Below are positions 21,660 to 33,134 of a stretch of 64,000 bases of DNA, piece by piece. Numbering within the stretch: position 1 is the stretch's first letter; each line of letters opens with the position of its first letter. The translations under genes were made by a program, and so were the position numbers. Below the pieces are notes generated by a model. The model ran no database searches, was not told the origin of the DNA, and saw only the letters and a list, made by a program, of their open reading frames with translations. This DNA is from Pseudeuparius sepicola (taxonomy: Eukaryota > Arthropoda > Insecta > Coleoptera > Anthribidae), in contig OY987298.1 of NCBI GenBank assembly GCA_963920635.1, forward strand, positions 61,919,949 through 61,983,948, given 5' to 3'.

Positions 21660-23336
21660 ATGCATCAGTCAAAAGCTAGAGGCAGACCCGCAAGGACGAA
21701 TTTGGGCATGAACGAAATTTCAGTTTGTATAAAATCTGCTGGTACTAGCATCGCGGAGTTGATTGCTTGCTCACCAAGGTCAGATCCGTCGCCTCTTTCG
21801 AAAATTTGTTCAATATTAAAAATCAAAAACACCCTAAAAAATCGATTAATCCTTTTTTTAAAAGTTAAAAGAATGGAAAATCTTATATGTCGCAAACTGA
21901 ACTCTGAAGATATACTCATTGAAGCGTCCCAGGAAAACAGGCGATTCGAAAGTTGCATTTTGTCTTCGGGCGACGAGTTTCTATCATCTTCTAGAGCTGA
22001 GGAAGTAGTTTTCACTCAAACTTCAGTAGTAATCTCTAATTCTAGAAATGAACACCAGTTATCTACCATAGCGGAAGCTGAACCTCAACTGCCTTTTACC
22101 AGCGGTGCTACTAATTACGAGAACACGAACGATAACGATTCGTGCAAATTTAATAAAAAATTCTCCGTTTTGACCCACTTTATCAACTTGAGTAGGTTTG
22201 AGGATAGAGAGGATTTGTACAAAAATTCAGAACTGCGGCGCTTGAACTTCAGGAAATTGTTAGAGATTAATGGAGTGCCATCCGTTGTTGCAGCCAAAGG
22301 ACAACGGATCAATAAGAAACGGGGACAACTTATAGAATATTTCGTTTGCAAGCATACTAACTGCAGGACATATAAGTGTGTGTATGACTTTGAAGAGAGT
22401 ACGATGGCTATTACTTTGCTTTTCAAAGGGCCGCGCAATGTGCATCATGTTGAAGAGCACTCGTATTGGCTTAAGGGTTCGGAAAGGATGAGAGCAAAGC
22501 AGCAAATGGTCACCACTTTACCAAGTGTTCTTAGAAGCCAAGAAATAACTAAGGTCGACGATGACCTAATTATGAAGGTAACTGGCAAAACCTTCGTTCG
22601 TTAAATGTTTACCAAAAAGCTAGATCTGAAGCTTTATCAGATGGTGATTTTCATCCAGATCCTCTTCTGGACATATTGCTGAGGTCATTGTCCGAATCCA
22701 AAATGGAAAAATACATCCAGCTTCCAAGCTGCAACACATTGGTTCACCTATATTCAAAGGAACAACTAGAGATCCTGGTTAGTAGAGGCCAAAAAATTAT
22801 TGCATTTCTAGACGCCACTGGTTCGGTGGTAAGACCGACTTCTTTTGATGTAGGGCACCGAATCCTGTACTATAGTCTAATAGTAAATAGTCAAGGCACT
22901 GTAATTCCGATTCCGAACTCATAAGTATGATTCTGCGACGATAACGTCTTCTTTACTGCAATTCAAACACTTTGTACACACGACGTGCAATCGAAAGTGG
23001 CCAATATTTGAAGTTGTTGTAACTGATTGGAGTTTTGCCATAATGATATCGGTTTGTCAGGGATTTAACAGCATGACATTTAGTTACCTCCAAGTGTGCT
23101 ATAAATTTACGACAAACTTAGACGGCAATGCGTTTTCGCTTGTAAAATTAAAATCTTGTTGTGCTCACTTTATAAAAATGATGTGTCATAAACTTTCTCA
23201 AATAAAGCGAAAGAACGCCTTGAGAGATGCCATAATAAATGCAGTAGCGGTTCTAGTGCAATGTTCGTATCTAGAGGAGTTGACTTTCCAGTTTTACAAC
23301 TTGGTTGTATTGCTAATGAGTCCTAATTACGCCTAA
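21660..23336 (+). pseudogene. DDE transposase of the giant element (Mutator/KDZ-like), frameshifted
   Basis: Three open pieces in changing frames form one protein. The first (to 22604) ends with a zinc-binding-like segment near 22350-22470 (VCKHTNCRTYKC, then VHHVEEH), similar in spacing to WRKY/FLYWCH-type fingers of Mutator-like transposases. The second (about 22592-22924) includes IIAFLDATGSVVRP, a likely first catalytic Asp. The third, entered by a frame change near 22915, reads EVVVTDWSFAIM (likely second Asp, near 23025) and then the C-x-x-H block SCCAHFIKMMC near 23155. The final catalytic Glu was not placed with certainty. Frame breaks lie near 22592 and 22915, and a 2-base insertion near 23308 alters the C-terminus relative to the left arm. 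ATG at 21660 is the likely start. It precedes the protease gene in the same orientation. Confidence 0.65.
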
Positions 23337-23346
23337 AAACGCCGCT

Positions 23347-24552
23347 ATGTCGGAAGATTTCGTATTGTCAAAGTACAGTTATTGCGAGCAGACCATAACT
23401 TTGAGAAGTTCAGACTATAAAACCTAGGTGTCCACCTTATCAAATTGGTACAATTGGTCTACGATGCATACATCTTTTAGATGGGTATCCGATTACTGTA
23501 TCGATGCCCTAGCTTTTTCTGTTGTAAAATACCGCAATGATATCTATTATGTAGACACTATTTCTACCCATTTACTTTTTAGTGATCAAGTTAAGCAGTA
23601 TACTAAATTTGCCCCTATAAACCAATCCTTACAGAACGTTCGATTTATCTTATTCCCATATAATTGCAACCAGAACCATTGGGTGTTGATTTTCTTGGAG
23701 ACAGAAAGTAGCAAAATTTACATACTCAATCCTTCAAAAAAATACCAGATTTCCGAGGAAGATATTCTTAGGAAAGTTAAGAGATTTATAGAAACAAGAG
23801 ACAGAACACAAAAGTTGAAAAAATTGAACGCCAGAAAATGGACATTATCGCAAATAGCTTTGTTTCCTTGTCAACATGATGATGACATGGTAAACTGTGG
23901 CGTATACGTAATGTTTTATATATACGTTTTGTCAAAAGCTGAAGGCAAGGACGATTTCATGAAAATTGCCATGGAAGAAAATTTTGATCCGGAAGTATTT
24001 AGAATGACCGTGCAAAATATACTTCTTATCACTTCCGATAAGATGTTTGATAAGTGCCTAAGATGTGGGCTTCAAACACCAGAAGATTACGTTGCATGTC
24101 ACGTTTGTAATAGGTGGCTCCACCTCCGAAAATGCTCTGGCATAGAAGGGGACACAACGATCGAAACAATTCAGTCTGAAAATTGTGTCTTCAAGTGCCA
24201 TCTTTGTGCTAAATATGGAGATGATCCGTTTAAAACCACAAAAGATAATCTTTCAGAGAATCTTACAAAACTAGAAGCCGAATATCTCGTGCGACACTAC
24301 TTAGAATTGGTAACAAAGATCTACAAAACCAAGGACGTAAACGTCGAGTGTTCCAGATATAGAGCGCATGCGGACCGGTCTCTTTTGAGGTGGGATTATT
24401 TAGTAACTTTTATAAGTTATAATATGGCTGTCTATATCGCAAAGTGCATATATTCCATCTCCAATATCCAAGATAAGGAATTTATAGTATATGTTCTGCT
24501 TGGACTGATTAACGCAAAAATAATATTTAGGGTATTATGGTTTAAAAGATGA
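23347..24552 (+). pseudogene. Right copy of the C48/PHD protease gene with a nonsense codon
   Basis: The same 402-codon frame as 19797-21002, beginning at ATG 23347, but codon 27 is TAG (23425-23427; CCTAGG here against CCTTGG in the left copy). Downstream the frame is open to 24552 and all visible features remain: NHWVLIFLE, MVNCGVYVMFY and the C4-H-C3 PHD finger. Only a handful of substitutions separate the copies (for example SQHDDD/CQHDDD, NFSEN/NLSEN, KIYETKD/KIYKTKD, GLISAK/GLINAK), so the duplication is recent. Internal re-initiation is possible but would remove about 44 residues, up to the next in-frame ATG. Confidence 0.75.
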
Positions 24553-24664
24553 AGAAGGCGACATTGTAGAAAAATACCGAAAATTACACGGAATAGAAGA
24601 ATTTAATTTCAAATACCCAGAACCTTATTCATTTGAAGATGTGATAAAAATACTGAATTTTTAA
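24533..24664 (+). other. Open extension in another frame after the protease ORF
   Basis: Starting just inside the protease ORF's end, a second frame reads YYGLKDEEGDIVEKYRKLHG and continues to FEDVIKILNF and TAA at 24662-24664. It is acidic, well composed and present in both arms. It looks like the true C-terminus, joined in the ancestor through a short intron or before a frameshift. ATATTTAG at 24523-24530 could be an acceptor, but I found no donor that restores phase. Confidence 0.4.
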
Positions 24665-25391
24665 AAAGTGTTTAAAATTTAACGTTGTGGAAGTTTTACT
24701 TACATTATGCATATGCGCAATAAGGACGGGAATGGGGAGGGAAGTGGTTCTAAGAACAGGGTGTCCCAGTTAACGTGATAAATCCGATATTCTCGGTAAT
24801 TTTAATGATAAATTAAATTGATGGTTCAAATCCCAGACTTGTGCAGAATTTTCCGAGGGTTCGAATATGACATCAAACCTCATATACAGGTTAATCTTGA
24901 TTGGGAACTTCCACAGGCAGAATGTAATGAATCTGAGTTTCTTCCGGATGGATCCTGCGTCAGCGAAATTTCTGGTTCCAAGCTTTCGTCCTCGATTGCA
25001 CGGGACATCCTCAGGGCAGGACGATCACACTGATCACTGATCACACTGAGATCAGTGTGAACGAGAAGTTTCGCTGACGCAGGATCCATCCGGAAGATTC
25101 CTCTCATATTATACAGGGTGTTGTTAAAAATTTATTTTAAAAAAATGCCTTTTCTAAAAAATTGTAAAGTTGGATTTTAACACGGAATATTAGTAACGAG
25201 TATACGGGGAGTAACAAAAAAGTGACTTCCGGTTTGACTATAAGTAAGCATTACTTGGTCAGATTTTAGAAACACTCCCTGTATATTGTTTTTTTTAGGT
25301 TACTTTTCTTCTCCCAATTCCAACGATATATCGTTTTATATAGTTATCTTCAAAAATATATTTATAGCAATAAATGCAAATAATTGAATTT
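24665..25391 (+). repeat. Right copy of the non-coding block between protease gene and satellite
   Basis: Inverted partner of 18958-19684, including the ~165-bp palindromic insert (about 24937-25100) and a CAGGGTGTCCCAGTTAACG repeat motif near 24758. Short ORFs here are shadows of the palindromic insert. Confidence 0.8.
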
Positions 25392-28300
25392 GATTTCTCC
25401 TTGGGCCTACCCACTGTACGCCCCTGATTTTTTCCGTTGCTGGTATATCGGCGTATTCCAAATACCCTTAAGTAATTTTAGAGGAAATCCCAAGGTGTTA
25501 CAAAATCGCCTTCCTGCCTTGCGGATTTTTTTAGATTTCTCCTTGGGCCTACCCCCTGTACGCCCCTGATTTTTTCCGTTGCTGGCATATCGGCGTATTG
25601 CACATACCATTAAGTAATTTTAGAGGAAATCTCAAGGTGTTACAAAATCGCCTTCCTGACCTACGGATTTTTTTAAAATTTCTCCTTGGGCCTACCCCCT
25701 GTACGCCCCTGATTGTTTCGTTGCTGGTATATCTGGTATGTGGAATACCACATACCCTCAAGTAATTTTAGAGGAAATCTCGAGGTGTTACAAAATCGCC
25801 TTCCTGCCTTGCGGATTTTTTTAGATTTCTCCTTGGGTCTACAGCCTGTACGCCCCTGATTTTTTCCCTTGCTGTTATATCGGCGTATTCCACATACCCT
25901 TAAGTAATTTTAGAGAAAATCTCGAGGTGTTAAAAAATCGACTTCTTGCCTTGCGGATTTTTTTTTTAAATTTCTCCTTGGGCCTACCCCCAGTATGCCC
26001 CTGATTTTTTTCGTTGTTGGTATATCTGCGTATTCCACATACCCTCAAGTAATTTTAGAGGAAATCTCGAGGTGTTATAAAATCGCCTTCCTGCCTTGCG
26101 GATTTTTTTAGATTTCTCCTTGGGCCTACCCCCTGTACGCCCCTGATTTTTTTCGTTGCTGGTATATCTGCGTATTCCACATACCCTCAAGTAATTTTAG
26201 AGGAAATCTCGAGGTGTTACAAAATCGCCTTCCTGACTTACGGATTTTTTTAAAATTTCTCCTTGGGCCTACCCCCTGTACGCCCCTGATTTTTTTCGTT
26301 GCTGGTATATCTGCGTATTCCACATACCCTCAAGTAATTTTAGAGGAAATCTCGAGGTGTTACAAAATCGCCTTCCTGACTTACGGATTTTTTTAAAATT
26401 TCTCCTTGGGCCTACCCCCTGTACGCCCCTGATTTTTTCCGTTGCTGGCATATCGGCATATTCCACATACCCTTAAGTAATTTTAGAGGAAATCTCGAGG
26501 TGTTACAAAATCGCCTTCCTGCCTTGCCGATTTTTTTAGGTTTCTCCTTGGGCCTACCCCCTGTACGCCCCTGATTTTTTCCGTTGCTGGCATATCGGCA
26601 TATTCCACATACCCTTAAGTAATTTTAGAGGAAATCTCGAGGTGTTACAAAATCGCCTTCCTGCCTTGCGGATTTTTTTAGATTTCTCCTTGGCCCTACC
26701 CCATGTACGCCCCTGATTTTTTCCGTTGCTGGCATATCGGCATATTCCACATACCCTTAAGTAATTTTAGAGGAAATCTCGAGGTGTTACAAAATCGCCT
26801 TCCTGCCTTGCCGATTTTTTTAGGTTTCTCCTTGGGCCTACCCCCTGTACGCCCCTGATTTTTTCGTTGCTGGTATATCTGGTATGTGGAATACCACATA
26901 CCCTCAAGTAATTTTAGAGGAAATCTCGAGGTGTTACAAAATCGCCTTCCTGCCTTGCGGATTTTTTTAGATTTCTCCTTGGGTCTACAGCCTGTACGCC
27001 CCTGATTTTTTCCCTTGCTGTTATATCGGCGTATTCCACATACCCTTAAGTAATTTTAGAGAAAATCTCGAGGTGTTAAAAAATCGACTTCTTGCCTTGC
27101 GGATTTTTTTTTTTAAATTTCTCCTTGGGCCTACCCCCAGTATGCCCCTGATTTTTTTCGTTGTTGGTATATCTGCGTATTCCATATACCCTCAAGTAAT
27201 TTTAGAGGAAATCTCGAGGTGTTATAAAATCGCCTTCCTGCCTTGCGGATTTTTTTAGATTTCTCCTTGGGCCTACCCCCTGTACGCCCCTGATTTTTTT
27301 CGTTGCTGGTATATCTGCGTATTCCACATACCCTCAAGTAATTTTAGAGGAAATCTCGAGGTGTTACAAAATCGCCTTCCTGACTTACGGATTTTTTTAA
27401 AATTTCTCCTTGGGCCTACCCCCTGTACGCCCCTGATTTTTTTCGTTGCTGGTATATCTGCGTATTCCACATACCCTCAAGTAATTTTAGAGGAAATCTC
27501 GAGGTGTTACAAAATCGCCTTCCTGACTTACGGATTTTTTTTAAATTTCTCCTTGGGCCTACCCCCTGTACGCCCCTGATTTTTTCCGTTGCTGGCATAT
27601 CGGCATATTCCACATACCCTTAAGTAATTTTAGAGGAAATCTCGAGGTGTTACAAAATCGCCTTCCTGCCTTGCCGATTTTTTTAGGTTTCTCCTTGGGC
27701 CTACCCCCTGTACGCCCCTGATTTTTTCCGTTGCTGGCATATCGGCATATTCCACATACCCTTAAGTAATTTTAGAGGAAATCTCGAGGTGTTACAAAAT
27801 CGCCTTCCTGCCTTGCGGATTTTTTAGATTTCTCCTTGGGTCTACCCCCTGTACGCCCCTGATTTTTTCCGTTGCTGGCATATCGGCGTATTCCACATAC
27901 CCTTAAGTAATTTTCGAGGAAATCTCGAGGTGTTACAAAATCGCCTTCCTGCCTTGCGGATTTTTTTAGATTTCTCCTTGGCCCTACCCCATGTACGCCC
28001 CTGATTTTTTCCGTTGCTGGCATATCGGCATATTCCACATACCCTTAAGTAATTTTAGAGGAAATCTCGAGGTGTTACAAAATCGCCTTCCTGCCTTGCC
28101 GATTTTTTTAGGTTTCTCCTTGGGCCTATCCCCTGTACGCCCCTGATTTTTTCCGTTGCTGGCATATCGGCGTTTTCCACATACCCTTAAGTAATTTTAG
28201 AGGAAATCTCGAGGTGTTACAAAATCGCCTTCCTGCCTTGCGATTTTTTTTTAAATTTCTCCTTGGGCCTACCCCCAGTACGCCCCTGATTTTTTCCGTT

Positions 28301-30186
28301 GCTGGCATATCGGCGTATTCCACATACTCTTAAGTAATTTTAGAGGAAATCTCGAGGTGTTACAAAATCGCCTTCCTGCCTTGCGGATTTTTTTAGATTT
28401 CTCCTTGGGCCTACCTCCTGTACGCCCCTGATTTTTTCCGTTGCTGGCATATCGGCGTATTCCACATACCCTTAAGTAATTGTAGAGGAAATTTCAAGGT
28501 GTTACAAAATCGCCTTCCTGACTTACGGATTTTTTTTTAATTTCTCCTTGGGCCTACCCCCTGTACGCCCCTGATTTTTTTCGTTGCTGGTATATCTGCG
28601 TATTCCACATACCCTCAAGTAATTTTGGAGGGAATCTCGAGGTGTTACAAAATCGCCTTCCTGCCTTGCAATTTTTTTAGATCTCTCCTTGGGCCTGTAC
28701 GCCCCTGATTTTTTCCGTTGCTGGCATATCGGCGTATTCCACATACCCTTAAGTAATTTTAGAGGAAATCTCAAGGTGTTACAAAATCGCCTTCCTGCCC
28801 TGCGGATTTTTTAAAAATTTCTCCTTGGGCCTACCCCCCTGTACGCCCCTGATTTTTTTCGTTGCTGGTATATCTGCGTATTCCGCATACCCTCAAGTAA
28901 TTTTAGAGGAAATCTCGAGGTGTTACAAAATCGCCTTCCTGCCTTGCGGATTTTTTTAGATTTCTCCTTTGGCCTACCCCCTGTACGCCCCTGATTTTTT
29001 CCGTTGCTGGCATATCGGCGTATTCCACATACCCTTAAGTAATTTTATAGGAAATCTCAAGGTGTTACAAAACGCCTTCCTGACTTATGGATTTTTTTTA
29101 AATTTCTCCTTGGGCCTACCCCCTGTACGCCCCTGATTTTTTTCGTTGCTGGTATATCTGCGTATTCCACATACCCTTAAGTAATTTTAGAGGAAATCTC
29201 GAGGCGTTACAAAATCGCCTTCTTGCCTTGCGGATTTTTTTAGATTTCTCCTTGGGTCTACAGCCTGTACGCCCCTGATTTTTTCCGTTGCTGTTATATC
29301 GGCGTATTCCACATACCCTTAAGTAATTTTAGAGGAAATCTCAAGGTGTTAAAAAATCGCCTTCCTGCCTTGCGGATTTTTTTATATTTCTCCTTGGGCC
29401 TACCCCCTGTACGCCCCTGACTTTTTCCGTTGCTGGCATATCGGCGTATTCCACATACCCTTAAGTAATTTTAGAGGAAATCTCAAGGTGTTACAAAATC
29501 GCCTTCCTGACTTACGGATTTTTTTAAAATTTCTCCTTGGGCCTACCCCCTGTACGCCCCAGATTTTTTCCGTTGCTGGTATATTGGCGTATTCCGCATA
29601 CCCTTAGGTATTTTTAGAGGAAATCTCGAGGTGTTACAAAATGGCCTTCCTGACTTACGTTTTTTTTTAATTTCTCCTTGGGCCTACCCCCTGTATGCCC
29701 CAGATTTTTTCCGTTGCTGGTATATCTGCGTATTCCACATACCCTTAAGTAATTTTAGAGGAAATCTCAAGGTGTTACAAAATCGCCTTCTTGCCTTGCG
29801 GATTTTTTTAGAATTCTCCTTGGGTCTACAGCCTGTACGCCTCTGCTTTTTTCCGTTGCTGTTATATCGGCGTATTCCACATACCCTTAAGTAATTTTAG
29901 AGGAAATCTCGAGGTGTTACAAAATCGCCTTCCTGACTTACGGATTTTTTTTTTCAAATTTCTCCTTGGGCCTACCCCCTGTACGCCCCTGATTTTTTCC
30001 GTTGCTGGTATATCTGCGTATTCCACATACCCTCAAGTAATTTTGGAGGAAATCTCGAGGTGTTACAAAATCGCCTTCCTGCCTTGCGGATTTTTTTAGA
30101 TTTCTCCTTGGGTCTACCCCCTGTACGCCCTTGAATTTTTCCGTTTGTGATATTTCCCCGTATCTTGCATCCCTTCAAGTTATTTT
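25392..30186 (-). repeat. Right subterminal satellite array
   Basis: About 33 monomers of ~143-144 bp, inverted relative to the left array. A ~1,147-bp (8-monomer) higher-order unit is duplicated in tandem: matching points 25984/27131, 26126/27273 and 26214/27361 all differ by 1,147. A variant motif GGTATGTGGAATACCACATA occurs at about 25735 and 26881 and itself forms a hairpin. Two monomer types alternate, with GATATACC...CTGCG or GATATGCC...CGGCG boxes. Confidence 0.9.
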
Positions 30187-30469
30187 TTAGAAAATCTCAG
30201 CGTGTTACAAATTCATGTGTTCTTATACATATTTTGGCTTTGTAGTCTCTGTCCCCCCCCCCCCTTACCCCGCTAATGGTTTTTAATAATATCTAAATAA
30301 ACTAATCAAATTACACTAATAGTAAATAATTAAACTGTTGTTATTTATTTTCTTTGTTTCTCACTTATTTTTAGTATATTTTTCCACTACTTAGCTGGTC
30401 CGCTGTATAAATTCGATTTCCGAATCTGAATCTGTGGCTGTCTTCAGCGACGTGCAGAAAGTAGGTATG

Positions 30470-31417
30470 GAGTAGAGTTTTGAAAAAGCTTATTCCAACA
30501 ATCCTCCCATAGACAAGAAATATATAATATACGAATCCTCCCATTATGGTGACTCTTGCACTGATATATAAACAATTTAGATCTATTTTCACAAGAAAAT
30601 AATAGAACAGTGAAAGTACAAGGGTGGGTAAATTGCTATATTTTTAATATTAGATTAGCTAGTAAATATTCTTGCTTACAAGTTATGTAAATATAGACAT
30701 TTGCCATTATACATTATACTAAGTATCATGGATATTTGATCTATCTATTTACGTATTTTTCCTCGTCCGCATTATGTTCTTCCTCGACAAATTCTTGGTT
30801 TTTAAAATGCTTCTTTTCCTCTTTTGAAATTTAGGATGCTAGTTTTGGTAAAAAAAATATGGGGCAGAACGTCAGGTTACCTAATCGAAGGCGAATACGT
30901 GGATCTTGTAAGAATTTTCCCCAATTCATTGGTTTTCTACAAGCTGGGTAGGAAAAAATACATTGCAATACAATTATAGCTTGGTATTTAAATAAGTACT
31001 TACAATAAAAGGTAGTTATTTCAAATTCCCTATTCATTATTGGCTTGATACAGCAAACAGCACAATAAAAACAGAACATGAATCACTCTAACATCTTCAG
31101 CAGAAGAATCTTGGAAGTACCTATCTGGTATCTAAATATATCAACCAGATTTTCAGACATTTCTATATATTTCCTACCTACCTACATTATAAATATTACA
31201 TAGGTTTATTATTTTGGTAAGCAGATAAATAAGGTCATTTTTGGTTTTAATATATATAGATAATAATACAAACTCGTTTATAACGTTAAAACTAAAATCT
31301 CAAAATTAAAATTATTTCAGTTTGAAATGTTTGAAGTTTGAAGTATACCAAGGATAAGTAGTTAGGTTAGATTTGTAAAAAATTGACAATTCACAAATAA
31401 TAACAAGGAAGATTGTG
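30470..31417. other. AT-rich non-coding stretch
   Basis: Right flank of the giant element. No coding sequence or repeat was recognised. Confidence 0.4.
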
Positions 31418-31624
31418 TGAACTTACAAGGGCGTAGATACGGGAGGGGTAGAGGGGGTAACTACCCCCCCCCCCAAGAAAAAATAAAGAACCTTAACCAC
31501 TGGGCTATTACCATGGCACGTCTATAATAGAAAATAAAAATATTATTCTATTACTAATTTTTATAATGAACTCTGTAAAAAAAACTAAAGTAAAGCAAAG
31601 AGAGTCTGCCAAATTCGGCTTCTG

Positions 31625-31891
31625 TGTGATCCTGATCCTAATATATATCCAAAAATATATGAACTTTGGAAAATTCTGTGTACACTGCCTGTAAGTGTTG
31701 CCTCGGCCGAAAGAAGTTTTTCATCTTTAAAAAGACTCAAACATTGGTCGAGGTCCACTATGGGACAGGAGAGGCTTGTAGGGTTGGCGCTTTTACATAA
31801 TATTCACAGGGATATAAAATCTTGCCCTAAAGCGGTGCTAAACAGATTTGCCAATAACAGTAACAAAAGGATTTTAGATTTAGTTCTATAA
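31625..31891 (+). pseudogene. hAT transposase C-terminal dimerisation domain, truncated
   Basis: 88 codons to a TAA. LPVSVASAERSFSSLKRLKH followed by WSRSTMGQERLVGLALLH is the hallmark of the hAT dimerisation domain. The catalytic core and the BED finger are missing upstream, so this is the 3' exon or tail of a deleted gene. It ends close to where the nested repeat begins. Confidence 0.8.
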
Positions 31892-31959
31892 AAACTGGTT
31901 TATGTGTGGATATATTTTTTATATTTTGACTGATTTTTTTAGTTTATAAATTTAAAAAA

Positions 31960-32717
31960 AATCAGAAAATTATGCTGAGTATTATATCTTTGGAAAGCTC
32001 AAAAATGGCCGATTTTATAATCGGGGGATCGGGGCTGCCAGGAAATAGGTCTATTTCTCCCTATATCCAACTATTTGGATAGAGCTGATGTAGGTAATTT
32101 CTTACGATCAAATAATAATTATGTGGGGGAGCTCCATCATGATAATTTTTATTTTATTTTGTTTTATTTTGTTACCAGCTAAAACTAAAATATTTGAAAG
32201 TCTCAAGTATGTCTTATTATAAAATAGAACATAATTATGAAAATATTCCATGGCTGACTGTGAAATTTTTTTAAAAAATAAGAACATTAGCCATAGCCAT
32301 TTTATTTTTTATAATAACTATGGAAAGCTCAAAAAATGGCCGATTTGATAAGGCCACAGCCAAATATGATTTACATTTAAAAAAACACTAATTTATGTCA
32401 TATCTCAAAAATCACAAACAACATAAAAAATTGGATCAGATTGTCTTATTAAGCCCAAAATTATCTACAATTTTTATCTCTACAGTTTTTCTGTATAATC
32501 AGAAATAACGGAACTACAGAGATCTGATGAAATAGCAAAAAATCACTCTTTTCAAAATATCTAGTGAGCCATGAACTTTTTTAAAAATCCAAAAGTGGCA
32601 TTAGATTGAGCATAGAAAACTGCAATTATTTCCCCATTTAACCTTTGTTCTAGCTCTGCTAGTTTCCGAGATCCCCATAGTGGGCATCGAAAAAAACTCA
32701 CCCTGTATAGTACCTAT
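31960..32717. mobile_element. CCCTGTATA-ended repeat nested in the hAT element
   Basis: Closely related to 54927-55848: both carry GAGATCCCCATAGTGGGCAT-type ends, an inverted TGGCCGATTTTATAA segment and a TCTCTGTAG...CGTTATTTCTG block. The left end is less well preserved than the right (CACCCTGTATAG at 32707). Confidence 0.6.
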
Positions 32718-33134
32718 ATTGTTATTCAATATATTACTAGTGTTGGTTTTATTTGGCTTTATAATAGTCTTTACTTATGCATACCTACCCACCTATAAAA
32801 TCGCACTAAACCTAATAATTGGCCAACAGACGAATTATAAATAGTAGGTATTACCCCACCGGAAGAAAAAGCTATCTACGCCCTTGTGAACTTAGCTACA
32901 GAGGACTTTCAGCATATAGACTGTATCTAGCGCCATCTTTTGAGAGCAAAAGGAGCAATACCTTAAAATTTTTGGATTATTTTTTATGTAAAAACTAAGA
33001 GGAACTGGCAAAAATGAAATATGCCAGGGAAGTCTACTAAACTTCTATTATCCGCCTGCATGCAGTTTTCTATATGACCAGACTAGCCCATTAATTTAAA
33101 ATTAAAATTGGGAAAATGCGGGTTTGCCTTATAT

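Larger units (their letters stand above)
15131..30453. mobile_element. Giant palindromic DNA transposon with 8-bp target duplication
   Basis: Termini ACGTCGCTGAAGACAGCCAC... and its reverse complement at 30453 match nearly perfectly for more than 200 bases. Direct repeats GCAGAAAG flank the element at 15123-15130 and 30454-30461. Homology between the two halves continues inward, with satellite arrays of unequal length, to 21252 on the left and 23095 on the right, leaving a loop of about 1.84 kb. The element carries two protease genes in inverted orientation, one broken transposase and subterminal satellites. Cut-and-paste superfamilies making ~8-bp duplications include hAT, P, some Mutator-like and KDZ/Zisupton; the transposase motifs point to the Mutator/KDZ side. 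The foldback, array-bearing layout recalls Foldback-type elements. It is probably non-autonomous now. Confidence 0.88.
23095..30453. repeat. Right arm of the palindrome
   Basis: Reverse-complement counterpart of 15131-21252. The boundary is sharp: the shared TGTGCTATAAATTTACGAC starts at 23095 and sequences diverge upstream. The right arm is about 1.2 kb longer, all from extra satellite monomers, and lacks the 463-bp nested element. Confidence 0.88.
31426..32886. mobile_element. hAT element, internally deleted, with 8-bp target duplication
   Basis: Ends CAAGGGCGTAGATA and its reverse complement, flanked by exact TGAACTTA duplications (31418-31425 and 32887-32894). It contains the hAT C-terminal domain (31625-31891) and a nested CCCTGTATA-ended repeat (about 31960-32717). 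Poly-C/G runs just inside the ends resemble other hAT-like elements in this window. Confidence 0.85.

Noticed and set aside
15400..30186. Regular ~143-bp repeats considered as a CRISPR array
   Set aside because: Units are contiguous satellite monomers without unique spacers, and the context is eukaryotic.
15131..30453. Assembly artefact (false inverted duplication) as the cause of the palindrome
   Set aside because: The arms differ by a 463-bp insertion with its own target duplication, a nonsense mutation, several amino-acid changes and array length, and the outer ends carry an exact 8-bp duplication.
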